From NCBI GenBank assembly GCA_016783885.1, contig JADHVR010000021.1, forward strand, positions 1 through 48,660: a stretch of 48,660 bases of DNA. Reading direction: 5' to 3'. A model generated the notes under the pieces. It made no database searches. It saw only the letters and a list, made by a program, of their open reading frames with translations, and was not told the origin of the DNA. The position numbers and the translations under genes were made by a program. Origin of the DNA: Bacteroidales bacterium (GTDB taxonomy: Bacteria; Bacteroidota; Bacteroidia; Bacteroidales; JAADJA01). Positions 33,862 through 42,690 of the stretch are shown here, piece by piece. Position 1 is the stretch's first letter; each line of letters begins with the position of its first letter.

Positions 33862-33874
33862 TGCCGTCTGATAA

Positions 33875-33897
33875 CATTTCAGTTGCAAACTGAAATG
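33875..33897. repeat. Hairpin with AGTT-GCA-AACT core (5)
   Basis: CATTTCAGTT (33875-33884) pairs with AACTGAAATG (33888-33897) around GCA. Confidence 0.8.
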
Positions 33898-34006
33898 TGC
33901 GAAAGGGTGCGAAAGGAAAAGATTATAGAAGAATTAGAATTAACAAAAGAAAACCTATCTGTTTCTTCGAACAGGTTAACCAACTTATAACTTATTAACA
34001 GATAAC

Positions 34007-34097
34007 TTACGAGGTGAAGCAAGCGACACGAAGTCCATACGGATTTACTTTGTATTATTAGTACGTATGTATCCGTAGGATAACAATCACCTCGTAA
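34007..34097. repeat. Long-span inverted repeat covering the dnaG stop codon
   Basis: TTACGAGGTGA (34007-34017) and TCACCTCGTAA (34087-34097) pair over 11 bp with 69 bases between. The inside holds degenerate TACGGA-type repeats. The right arm includes the last codons and TGA of dnaG, so the dnaG 3' end is inside the element. Confidence 0.7.
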
Positions 34098-36036
34098 TAA
34101 CCCTTCCCAATTGCCGGTTAATTTCCATGCTGATCTTTTTGTACTCAATGTATTCTTTTTGTAATTCTATCCGTTTATTATCATCAAATTCTTCTCTAAG
34201 TTTGGTTTCAATTTCAAAAAATTTTTGGTCAAGTTTTTTGTCTTTAAACCTGATAAGTAGTCTGTAGATTGTATCATACAAATTATCATCTTCTTTTTTC
34301 GTAAATATTCTTTCCCTTATTTCCCAGTTTTCACTCAGGTAATATTTGGATAACAACAGATCCGTTGCCGTACTGGAAATACTGGAATTCTTATGAGATA
34401 CAAAATAGTTATCTGTTAGCACTTCATCTTTTTCCAAAAAAGAATCGTAATCCTGTAAGATCAGGTTATAGGTTTTTGTCGAAAACTCAATTCCATCCGA
34501 TTTCAGGTCATTTATTATGAACTTTGCCACATTTTCTACAATTACTTCTTTCTGGTCATCTGAAATTGTTTGATTTAATTTAAGTTTTTGCCGGCCATAG
34601 TTTAATAATATTCTTGTAAGGTCTTTTTCTAAAACATAAGTATCCAAAATGTTAATCGATAATTTTTGTTCGGATGGAAATTCATAAACATCGTGCAACT
34701 CCACAGGAATAACTTGTTTATCCTTTTCCCTGAATTTTTTCCGTAGTAGCTTATTCAACTCGTTCATCAGGGTTTGCTCTTCTATATCCATCATAACCGA
34801 ACATTCCTTAATATAAACCGAGCGGGTAATCTGATCAGGAATAAGTGAAATAGTTTGAACAATTTCTTTTATCAATCCGGCTTTTTTCACCGGGTCATCT
34901 TTTGTTTCTTTAAGCAGAATATTAGTTTTGAACTGGATAAAATCCCTTGTCTGTCCTGTAAGAAATTCCTCAACCTCAATCGATCGGTGGTTCCGTACAT
35001 AAGAATCCGGGTCTTCTCCTTCGGGAAACATGACTATTTTAACATTCATTCCCTGCTCAAGGATCATATCAATACCCCGAAAAGAGGCTTTTAATCCGGC
35101 TTCATCACCATCAAAAAGAATAGTAATATTGGGTGTGTATCTCTTTATTAACCTTATCTGATCGGTTGTAAGTGAAGTTCCCGAAGAAGCCACAACATTT
35201 TCAAAACCTGCCTGGTGTAATGAAATAACATCGGTGTAGCCTTCTACCAGATAACAGTTGTCCTTACTGATGACAGCGCTTTTTGCAAAATAAATTCCGT
35301 AAAGGACTTTGCTTTTATTGTAAATATCCGATTCGGGAGAGTTGACATACTTTGGTTTGTTTTCTGCCGATTTTAATATCCTGCCGCCAAAACCGATGAC
35401 CCTGCCTGAAAGATTATGAATAGGGAAGATAACCCTGGCGCTGAACCGGTCAAAACGTTTGCCGTTTTTATCTATGGTCAATCCCGATTTGATAAGATAC
35501 TCCTCCTTATAACCGTTTTCCAAAGCATATTTGGTAAAAGCATCCCACGAATCGGGACTGTAGCCCAACTGGAACTTCTCAATTGTATGTTCCCTGAAAT
35601 CCCGATTTTTAAAATATGACAACCCTATTGCCTTACCTTCTTCGGAGTTATTAAGCCGGTCTGTAAAATATTTCTGAGCGAAAGCCGACACGGAATAAAG
35701 GCTTTCTTTTTCGTTAAGTTCTTGTAGCTGTTCGGGTGTTTGTTCTTCTTCTTCGATTTCAATGTTATACTTTTTAGCAAGGTATCGTAATGCTTCAGGA
35801 TAGGAATAATGCTCATGGTCCATTACAAAATTGATGGGATTGCCGGCTTTGCCGCATCCGAAACATTTATATATCCCTTTGGCAGGTGAAACTGTGAAAG
35901 AGGGCGTTTTTTCGTTGTGGAACGGGCACAAACCAACATAATTCACACCGCGTTTGCGAAGTGTAACAAAATCACCGATAACCTCCTCCACACGGGCGGT
36001 TTCGATAATTGTTTGTATAGTATCCTTTGTAATCAC
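34087..36036 (-). CDS. dnaG: DNA primase
   Basis: A 649-residue primase that makes RNA primers at replication forks. The N-terminal zinc finger has C37, H40, C58, C61 (CPFHNEKTPSF and CFGCG). The catalytic core has the RVIFPIHNLSGRVIGFGGR strand, the TOPRIM acidic residues in YLVEGYTDVISL and LFDGDEAGLKASF, and EGEDPDSYV. The C-terminal DnaB-binding part is helical and Lys/Glu-rich. It lies alone in its strand block. The terminal residues overlap an inverted repeat. Confidence 0.96.
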   Translation of the reverse strand: MITKDTIQTIIETARVEEVIGDFVTLRKRGVNYVGLCPFHNEKTPSFTVSPAKGIYKCFGCGKAGNPINFVMDHEHYSYPEALRYLAKKYNIEIEEEEQTPEQLQELNEKESLYSVSAFAQKYFTDRLNNSEEGKAIGLSYFKNRDFREHTIEKFQLGYSPDSWDAFTKYALENGYKEEYLIKSGLTIDKNGKRFDRFSARVIFPIHNLSGRVIGFGGRILKSAENKPKYVNSPESDIYNKSKVLYGIYFAKSAVISKDNCYLVEGYTDVISLHQAGFENVVASSGTSLTTDQIRLIKRYTPNITILFDGDEAGLKASFRGIDMILEQGMNVKIVMFPEGEDPDSYVRNHRSIEVEEFLTGQTRDFIQFKTNILLKETKDDPVKKAGLIKEIVQTISLIPDQITRSVYIKECSVMMDIEEQTLMNELNKLLRKKFREKDKQVIPVELHDVYEFPSEQKLSINILDTYVLEKDLTRILLNYGRQKLKLNQTISDDQKEVIVENVAKFIINDLKSDGIEFSTKTYNLILQDYDSFLEKDEVLTDNYFVSHKNSSISSTATDLLLSKYYLSENWEIRERIFTKKEDDNLYDTIYRLLIRFKDKKLDQKFFEIETKLREEFDDNKRIELQKEYIEYKKISMEINRQLGRVITR

Positions 36037-36103
36037 AGTTCAGATTTGTTTATGCGAAATTAATAAAAAACATAAACCGGATGAACAGCATAAGTCGCTT
36101 TTC

Positions 36104-36135
36104 AACCTATCAGGAGCAAGACCACCTGATAGGTT
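36104..36135. repeat. Hairpin AACCTATCAGG / CCTGATAGGTT, copy A
   Basis: 11-bp perfect arms (36104-36114, 36125-36135) with a 10-base loop starting AGCAAG, placed just downstream of the first cargo paralog. Copy B with the same arms and nearly the same loop is at 40051-40082. Without a T-run it is not a typical terminator. Confidence 0.75.
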
Positions 36136-36150
36136 TTGAATTATATTGAG

Positions 36151-38022
36151 CTATTCCACAATCATTTTTTTCGTTACCGATGATTCACCGGCTTTAACCG
36201 AATAGAAATAAACTCCCGGTGTTAAACCTGTAGCATCAATGGTTAGTGTGTTCAATCCGTGTTTTGCATTAATTGGTGTTGTTTTATACACTTTTTGCCC
36301 CATCAGGTTTACCACTTCAAGGCTTAATTCTGTAGAATTTCTGAGATTGACTTCAATAACAGAAGTATTGCTAAATGGATTAGGATAATTCTGGCTCACA
36401 TCATATTCATATATAGTTTGCTTTTCTTCCTTAATTCCTACCGGAATCAAATCACTTTTGGGTATTTCCATAAAAATTATCTTGTTATCCACATAAGGGT
36501 GCTGTGAACCCCAAACAGCAGTGCCCGGTTCAATATCTGCCTGGTAAATCAAATAAATATTTTCATCGGAGTTAGCAGGACAGGATGGATAAACACATTC
36601 ATCAAATATATGAATAATGCCGGAAGTTAAATCAATAAAATCAAGCCAGGTTATTCCACCATCAGGTGAAGCCCTTCCCCATAAATGCCTGTAATTCTTT
36701 GTTCCGTTGTCATAAGTTTCTGTAACAGAAGAATAAACTAAAAACAACTGATTCAATTCATCAAGTACAAGCTGCGGCATGCTGGATAATCCGATATAAT
36801 AATTACCGATTTCACCGGTAAAATCAAGCTGCCCGTTGTTATTTACATCCTGCGACCAGCCGATCAGGTTATAATCCTCTATTAATTCCGAATCGGGATG
36901 ACCATCAGGATTCAATGCGTTCAGATCGTTAGAAAATACCGGCATATTTTCATTCCAGTAAGCAATTCCATCGACAAAAGGGAACCAGTAGCTGCCCTGG
37001 TCATCAGCAAAAGCCCTGTTGATACCAAAGACAACATGTACCAAATCATTGTCGTCAATAACAATGCTATGAGCACCGTCGGCACAATAAAAAGTATCGG
37101 CTACCGTACCGTATTGCCAGAAAGGATAAGGATGCTCCCAGATAATGGTTTTTTCAAAAGTCTCCCCGCCATCGGTTGATTTCATCAAAAACAGATCGAA
37201 CCAGCTTTCACCAACAACAAAAGCTACAATGTCCCCCTTTGGCTCAGCCCAGGTGTAATTATCTGCAGAAAAGCCGTAATAATCATCTGAAGACATTCCA
37301 TCCAGGATTTCATTTTCCATTTCCCATGTATTTCCTCCGTCGGTTGACAACGAATATAACAAAGCGCCATCCAAACCCTCATAATTAGTTCCACCATGAG
37401 ACGTCGGTAAAGTTACGGCAAGTATGTGTACTCTATTATTGTCTATTCCACTGGTTATGGTTCTGTTCCAAAGGATATAATCCTGACCCGGAGGGCCGGA
37501 AAATGATTCATAATCCCAATTGCCGGTTCCTTTTTCATCCCTTGTGGCTATATACAAACCATCACCGCTTATATGTGAAACAATTATTTCGCCGTTTTCG
37601 CCCCATGGTGCATAAGACGGACGGCTGGTTCGTTCGCCTTCTATTCTTGCATAAGGCCAGTCGTCCCAACTTGCTCCGTCAAAATAATTGTATCCTGTTC
37701 CTTTATCGTCAAACATAACTTCATTCATACCATAGTTCCAGATTGCCCCGATAGTACCGTCTTCATATAAATATATCCTGTTCTGTATGCTTGCGTTCGA
37801 CTGGTTATCATACCTTGTATCACCAATCTGCTCCTCTTCAGGATCAAATCCGAATGACTTTACTGTCGGGTTGGATTTTTTTACAAACTGATTAACATCC
37901 AATGTTGGAGAATGTTTTACAACGGCATAATTTTTCAGATATTCAGGCACAATAGCTCTTTTCTGAGAAAAGCCCATAAGCCCGGTGCTTAAAGTGAGTA
38001 AAATAATAAATACTTTTTTCAT
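36151..38022 (-). CDS. T9SS-exported BNR/Asp-box protein, paralog 3 of tandem array
   Basis: A 623-residue exported protein with a signal peptide (MKKVFIILLTLSTGLMGFSQ). The body carries Asp-box motifs S-x-D-G-G-x-T-W/F (LSTDGGNTW, KSTDGGETF, SPDGGITW), the mark of sialidase-like beta-propellers, but no catalytic Arg triad was recognised. A DVNNNGQLDFTGEIG segment resembles a Ca-binding loop. Residues from about 545 form the type A T9SS sorting domain (NYPNPF..., LTPGVYFYSVKAGESSVTKKMIVE). It is surface or secreted. It is last in the tandem set of three on this strand; ligand unknown. Confidence 0.85.
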   Translation of the reverse strand: MKKVFIILLTLSTGLMGFSQKRAIVPEYLKNYAVVKHSPTLDVNQFVKKSNPTVKSFGFDPEEEQIGDTRYDNQSNASIQNRIYLYEDGTIGAIWNYGMNEVMFDDKGTGYNYFDGASWDDWPYARIEGERTSRPSYAPWGENGEIIVSHISGDGLYIATRDEKGTGNWDYESFSGPPGQDYILWNRTITSGIDNNRVHILAVTLPTSHGGTNYEGLDGALLYSLSTDGGNTWEMENEILDGMSSDDYYGFSADNYTWAEPKGDIVAFVVGESWFDLFLMKSTDGGETFEKTIIWEHPYPFWQYGTVADTFYCADGAHSIVIDDNDLVHVVFGINRAFADDQGSYWFPFVDGIAYWNENMPVFSNDLNALNPDGHPDSELIEDYNLIGWSQDVNNNGQLDFTGEIGNYYIGLSSMPQLVLDELNQLFLVYSSVTETYDNGTKNYRHLWGRASPDGGITWLDFIDLTSGIIHIFDECVYPSCPANSDENIYLIYQADIEPGTAVWGSQHPYVDNKIIFMEIPKSDLIPVGIKEEKQTIYEYDVSQNYPNPFSNTSVIEVNLRNSTELSLEVVNLMGQKVYKTTPINAKHGLNTLTIDATGLTPGVYFYSVKAGESSVTKKMIVE

Positions 38023-38038
38023 AAGTGTAAATTTTTAA

Positions 38039-39907
38039 TTATTCCACAATCATTTTTTTTGTAATAGAAGCATCGCCTGCTTTAACAGTATAGAAATAAA
38101 TACCCGGTGTAAGTTCGGTTGCATCAATGGTAATTTTATTCATTCCGGGCTGAACAACACCTGCATTTAGTTTAAAAACATTCTGTCCCATCAGGTTTAC
38201 AATTTCCAGGCATAATTCAGTAGTCTTTCTGATATTAACATTAACAACCGAAGTAGAATTGAACGGGTTCGGATAATTTTGGCTAACATTATAATCGTAA
38301 ATAATTTCCCGATTTTCTTTCATTCCGGTAATATCAATTTTTAAAACTTTCATATAAATAGTCTTATTATCAACAGGAGCATGTAGAGTGCCCCAAATAG
38401 AAACTCCCGGCTCAATATCAGTCTGGTAAACAAGATGAATGTTATCATCTGAATTTGATGCGCAGGATGGATAAACACATTCATCATAAATATGGATGAG
38501 TCCGGATGTAAGATCTAGAAATTCATTCCAGCTTGAACCTCCGTCAGGAGACATCCTTGCCCATAGATGCCTGTAATTGGCTATACTATTATCATAAGTT
38601 TCGGTTGCTGAAGAAAAGATCAAAAATAACTGATTATTATCACCCAGTACAAGTTGTGGCATACTGGATAATCCTAAATAATAGGTTCCAATTTCATCAA
38701 GTAAATCTATCTGTCCGTTGTTATTAACATCCTGTGTCCAGCCTATCAGGTTATAATCTTCTATTAATTCCGAATCGGGATGACCATAAGGATTCAATGC
38801 GTTCAGATCGTCAGAAAAGGCCGGCATGTTTTCGTTCCAGTAAGCAATACCATCTACATAAGGAAACCAGTATGAACTGGTTCCGTCGGAATATGCCCTG
38901 TTAATTCCAAAAGCAACATGTACCATTCCATCCATATCTATTACACAAGTGTGTGAGCCATCAGCGCAGTAAAAAGTATCAGTAACAATCATATTTTGAG
39001 GATCGAAGAAAGGATAAGGATGTTCCCAAATCAATGTTTTTTCAAAAGTTTCACCTCCATCTGTTGATTTCATTAAAAACAGATCATACCAGCTTTTGCC
39101 CACAACAAATGCAATAATATCATCTTTTGGCGGAGCAAAATTATAAGTATCTCCAGTATATTCTACATAGTAATCAGAACCCATACCATCTAAAACAGAA
39201 TTTTCAATTTGCCAGGTAGCACCTCCATCGGTTGATAAGGAATAAACCAAAGCGCCATTAAGCCCTAAATAAGGAGTGCCGTTATAAACAGTTGAAGCAG
39301 TAACAGCCATTGTATGAACCCTCATATTATCTATACCGCTTGTTATTGTACGATTCCAGATCATATATTCATGATCTGGCGGGCCTTGTAATGTGGAATA
39401 GTTCCAATCGCCGGATCCTTTTTCATCTCTTGTGGAAATAATTAAACCATCGCTACCATGAGCAACAATCATTTCTCCGTTTTCACCGAGGGGAGCATAA
39501 GATGGCCATCCCACCCTTTCTTCTTCTACCTGTTCAACCGGCAATGGCCCCCAGTTATTACCATCAAAATAATTATAACCGGTACCACGATCATCATAAC
39601 TCGGATCATTTATAGCACGCGTCCATGTTGCACCTATAGTGCCATCTTCGTATAGGTATATCCTGTTCTGAATACTGGCATTAGCCTGATCATCGTATCG
39701 GGTATTTCCGATTTGTTCTTCTTCGGGTGGAAATGCATAAGATTTTACTATGCGATTGACCTCTTTTGTAAATTTTGTTGCTTCAAGTGCAGGGTTTTCC
39801 ATTAAAACTGATATGTCCCTTTTTTCTTTTGAAACAAATACTCTTTTCTGAGCGAAGCATTGGATACTCAAGATTAAGACAAACAAGAAAATTAATGATT
39901 TTTTCAT
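38039..39907 (-). CDS. T9SS-exported BNR/Asp-box protein, paralog 2 of tandem array
   Basis: A 622-residue close paralog of its downstream neighbour, 16 bp apart, so the two are co-transcribed. Same signal peptide type (SIQCFAQ end), the same LSTDGGATW, KSTDGGETF and SPDGGSSW boxes, the YDVN-type loop VNNNGQIDLLDEIG, and the same closing sorting domain ending KKMIVE. Differences concentrate in loops around residues 240-330. The function is unknown; binding of glycans or cell surfaces is inference from the propeller. Confidence 0.85.
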   Translation of the reverse strand: MKKSLIFLFVLILSIQCFAQKRVFVSKEKRDISVLMENPALEATKFTKEVNRIVKSYAFPPEEEQIGNTRYDDQANASIQNRIYLYEDGTIGATWTRAINDPSYDDRGTGYNYFDGNNWGPLPVEQVEEERVGWPSYAPLGENGEMIVAHGSDGLIISTRDEKGSGDWNYSTLQGPPDHEYMIWNRTITSGIDNMRVHTMAVTASTVYNGTPYLGLNGALVYSLSTDGGATWQIENSVLDGMGSDYYVEYTGDTYNFAPPKDDIIAFVVGKSWYDLFLMKSTDGGETFEKTLIWEHPYPFFDPQNMIVTDTFYCADGSHTCVIDMDGMVHVAFGINRAYSDGTSSYWFPYVDGIAYWNENMPAFSDDLNALNPYGHPDSELIEDYNLIGWTQDVNNNGQIDLLDEIGTYYLGLSSMPQLVLGDNNQLFLIFSSATETYDNSIANYRHLWARMSPDGGSSWNEFLDLTSGLIHIYDECVYPSCASNSDDNIHLVYQTDIEPGVSIWGTLHAPVDNKTIYMKVLKIDITGMKENREIIYDYNVSQNYPNPFNSTSVVNVNIRKTTELCLEIVNLMGQNVFKLNAGVVQPGMNKITIDATELTPGIYFYTVKAGDASITKKMIVE

Positions 39908-39988
39908 AGTAATAAGATTTAAATTAACATTTTGATTCTAATTAATTGTAGCAAATGTATAAAATAAAAATGAAATCATAATAGACAT

Positions 39989-40023
39989 GTCAGGTCGAAG
40001 ATGCAGTGTGCAAGAGACCTGAC
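39989..40023. repeat. Small inverted repeat GTCAGGTC / GACCTGAC
   Basis: 8-bp perfect arms at 39989-39996 and 40016-40023 in the gap between paralogs 1 and 2. Confidence 0.55.
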
Positions 40024-40050
40024 TTGTCGAAAAATTCATATTCATTTTTC

Positions 40051-40082
40051 AACCTATCAGGAGCAAGGCAACCTGATAGGTT
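40051..40082. repeat. Hairpin AACCTATCAGG / CCTGATAGGTT, copy B
   Basis: Same arms as copy A (36104-36135) with a loop differing by two bases, placed 5 bp downstream of the first-transcribed paralog. Confidence 0.75.
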
Positions 40083-40087
40083 ACAGG

Positions 40088-41968
40088 CTATTCCACAATC
40101 ATCTTCTTTGTAATAGAAGCATCGCCTGCTTTAACCGTATAGAAATATATACCTGCGGATAATTTATTTGCATGAATTTTAAAGAAATGTGTTCCGCTGT
40201 TTACTTCGCCTTTATTCATTTCATATACTTTCTGACCCATTATATTAATTATTTCCATGTTTAAATTACATGAATTTATTACATCAACCTGAACCATTGA
40301 AGTTTCATTAAACGGGTTAGGATAGTTAGGTGAAACATAAGTAATAGCATTATCTGAATTTTCATCTATTCCGGTAATATAGGGAAACAAATCCACGATA
40401 GGAAGATAAACCATATTGTTATCAATTACTCCATGCTCTAGGTATCTTTGATTAATACCTGGCTCATTGCTCGTTTGGTAAACAATATGATAATAATCAT
40501 CATAAGTGTAAGGAGCTAATGACGGGAAAACACATTCGGAGAACAGGTGGACTAAATCTCCTGTATAATCCTCATAATCGGTCCAATCGTTCCATGTCAG
40601 TGAAACAGGATCGTATTCACGAAATCTTCCCCAGACATGCCTGTAATTTTTTTCTCCATTGTCAAATCCGACTGCAACTCCGGACCAGCTAACAAAGATA
40701 TTATTAGCCTTATTTACTGCAATCTGTGGCATGGCAGTTAAAGAAGCTTCATAAGTAGCAATATCAATAATTGAATCGCCTCCGTATTCCTGTACTCTAC
40801 CTACTAAGTATCCGCCATTTTCAAGATTATCCAGGTTAAATACATGACTTCCTACAATAGTAGAATCCAAAGGATCCATATTTTCATTCCAATAAATTAA
40901 GCCATCTGTCCATGGATAGTAAGAAGCTGAACCTGCCTCAATTCTGTGTATTAGTCTTCCGAAAACAACATGTACCATACCATTGTTGTCAATTACGGCT
41001 GAGTTGGTTGCATCTCCACCGCCCCACATGGGAGAATCGGCGGGGAGGAAACCTCCATAAGGACTTGTGTAAAAATCCAATCTATCCCAGCTATCTCCAC
41101 CATCGGTAGATTTCATAACAATACCATCTCTCGAACCATCGTGAACAACGAAAGCGAGATTATCACCCTTAGGCTCTGCCCACGCATAATCATCACCACC
41201 GACGTTATCTAAATAATCAATTCCCAGTCCTTCTAAAATAACATTTTCAGGATCCCATGTTTCTCCACCGTCAGTTGATCTTGAATAAACTAAAGCACCA
41301 TCTTGTCCTAGATATACTACACCACCATTTCCTGTCGGAGTTGTAACAGCTATCAAGTGGATAACATCATGATTTTCGCCTGATGTAACCATCCTTGGCC
41401 ATAATAATCCATAAGCACCGGCAGGTGGTTCGAAATCAAATTCTGTCCATACACCTTCACCTTTGGTTTCTCTCCACACAAATTTAAGAATATGATACAA
41501 GGAGCCCTGAGCTCTGTGAGAAACAACAATTTCACCATCTCCGAAAGGAGCATAAGATGGCCAGCCGCATCTTTCAGATTCAAGTCTTACAGTTGGATAA
41601 GGTCCCCAATCATTTCCATCAAAATAATTATAGCCGGTACCTCTGTCATCAAAATTTGGATCGGCAAATCCCATAATCCAAGTCGCGCCAATAGTGCCAT
41701 CAGGGTAAGCAAATATTCTGTTCTGAACAGAATTGTTGGTTTGCAAATCGTACCGTGTTTCCCCAATTACAATATCCATATCTAAAGCAGCTTTTGAACT
41801 GACATAAGGATTCAGAATACTTTGAAATTCATTTACATCATCAATTGCAATTGTTGATGATTTTAAACTCAGATTTTCTTTTGACTTATCAGTGCCAAAT
41901 CTGTAATCCTGGCTATAGCTTGATACTATAAAGCCTAAAGCAAAACTTAAAAGTACTAATCTTTTCAT
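40088..41968 (-). CDS. T9SS-exported BNR/Asp-box protein, paralog 1 of tandem array
   Basis: A 626-residue exported protein, the most divergent of the three, first on the strand. The signal peptide ends near IVSSYSQ. It keeps the WPSYAPFGDGE, RSTDGGETW and KSTDGGDSW boxes, RYDLQTNNSVQNRIF near the N-terminus, and the type A sorting domain (SPNYPNPFNETSM to KKMIVE). The dockerin-like loop of the other two is absent. The C-terminal 25 codons are almost identical to paralog 2, suggesting gene conversion. Function unknown. Confidence 0.85.
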   Translation of the reverse strand: MKRLVLLSFALGFIVSSYSQDYRFGTDKSKENLSLKSSTIAIDDVNEFQSILNPYVSSKAALDMDIVIGETRYDLQTNNSVQNRIFAYPDGTIGATWIMGFADPNFDDRGTGYNYFDGNDWGPYPTVRLESERCGWPSYAPFGDGEIVVSHRAQGSLYHILKFVWRETKGEGVWTEFDFEPPAGAYGLLWPRMVTSGENHDVIHLIAVTTPTGNGGVVYLGQDGALVYSRSTDGGETWDPENVILEGLGIDYLDNVGGDDYAWAEPKGDNLAFVVHDGSRDGIVMKSTDGGDSWDRLDFYTSPYGGFLPADSPMWGGGDATNSAVIDNNGMVHVVFGRLIHRIEAGSASYYPWTDGLIYWNENMDPLDSTIVGSHVFNLDNLENGGYLVGRVQEYGGDSIIDIATYEASLTAMPQIAVNKANNIFVSWSGVAVGFDNGEKNYRHVWGRFREYDPVSLTWNDWTDYEDYTGDLVHLFSECVFPSLAPYTYDDYYHIVYQTSNEPGINQRYLEHGVIDNNMVYLPIVDLFPYITGIDENSDNAITYVSPNYPNPFNETSMVQVDVINSCNLNMEIINIMGQKVYEMNKGEVNSGTHFFKIHANKLSAGIYFYTVKAGDASITKKMIVE

Positions 41969-42084
41969 GATGATTTTTTTTAGTTAAATATTAATTTAGT
42001 AGAATTGTTGAATAATTTAATTAGATTTAAGTATTATTAATTTATGGGCTAAATTACAATTTTTTAAAATAAGCTAATGAAAAT

Positions 42085-42672
42085 TTATTTTTTAATATAA
42101 TTTTTAGCAAATTCACAACCTGTTTTCAGAGCTTTAAGGTTTGTTTCAATAATTTTCTCGCCTTTTGTTTTGAAAATATTCCTTATAGCTTTTTCCAATC
42201 TTTCATATTCCAGGTTGATAAAAGGAGAAGCGGCTCCAAGCATTACAATATTGGCTGATCTTCTCGATCCCAGATCATTTGCAATTTTATTTGCATCAAG
42301 CGCAATATGGTTAGGAATAGCTCTGATTTCTTTTATTATATCTTGTATGTCAGGATAATTTGGAATATTAACATGAGGGTTAGTATTGGTAATAACCCAT
42401 CCATCCGGCGCCAGCATAGGTAAATATCTAAGCGATTCCATAGGCTCAACGGAAATGATAATATCGGCTTTACCCTGGGGAATCAAATCAGAAGCAATTT
42501 CTTTATCTGAAATTCTCAAATCGGAATGAACATCTCCGCCTCTCTGGCTCATTCCGTGAACTTCTGCCTGTTTAAGGTGTAAGCCTGCATTGATGGCAGC
42601 CATTCCTATTGAAGCAGCAATGGACAGAATACCTTGTCCTCCCACACCTGCTAAAATAATATCTTGTTTCAT
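42085..42672 (-). CDS. iorB: Indolepyruvate:ferredoxin oxidoreductase, beta subunit
   Basis: A 195-residue subunit of the POR gamma-domain family: DIILAGVGGQGILSIA at the N-terminus, AEVHGMSQRGGDVHSDLRI, and ADIIISVEPMESLRYLPML. IorAB oxidatively decarboxylates aryl pyruvates from Trp, Phe and Tyr to aryl-acetyl-CoA with ferredoxin reduction. It begins 18 bp after the stop of iorA, on the same strand, and length is the family norm. Confidence 0.93.
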   Translation of the reverse strand: MKQDIILAGVGGQGILSIAASIGMAAINAGLHLKQAEVHGMSQRGGDVHSDLRISDKEIASDLIPQGKADIIISVEPMESLRYLPMLAPDGWVITNTNPHVNIPNYPDIQDIIKEIRAIPNHIALDANKIANDLGSRRSANIVMLGAASPFINLEYERLEKAIRNIFKTKGEKIIETNLKALKTGCEFAKNYIKK

Positions 42673-42690
42673 TATCTGTAACTATTTAGT

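Larger units (their letters stand above)
33768..34086. other. Non-coding stretch filled with hairpins
   Basis: It contains three hairpins of the AGTT-NNN-AACT family (33777-33799, 33847-33861, 33875-33897) and the left arm of a long inverted repeat reaching into dnaG. No gene or promoter is seen. See separate entries. Confidence 0.7.

Noticed and set aside
32586..33897. CRISPR-like array, because of repeated hairpins
   Set aside because: Repeats differ in arms and spacing, are split by a gene, and there are no cas genes.
36104..36135. Intrinsic terminator for the cargo genes
   Set aside because: Strong hairpin but no T-run in the transcribed direction; more likely a repeat.
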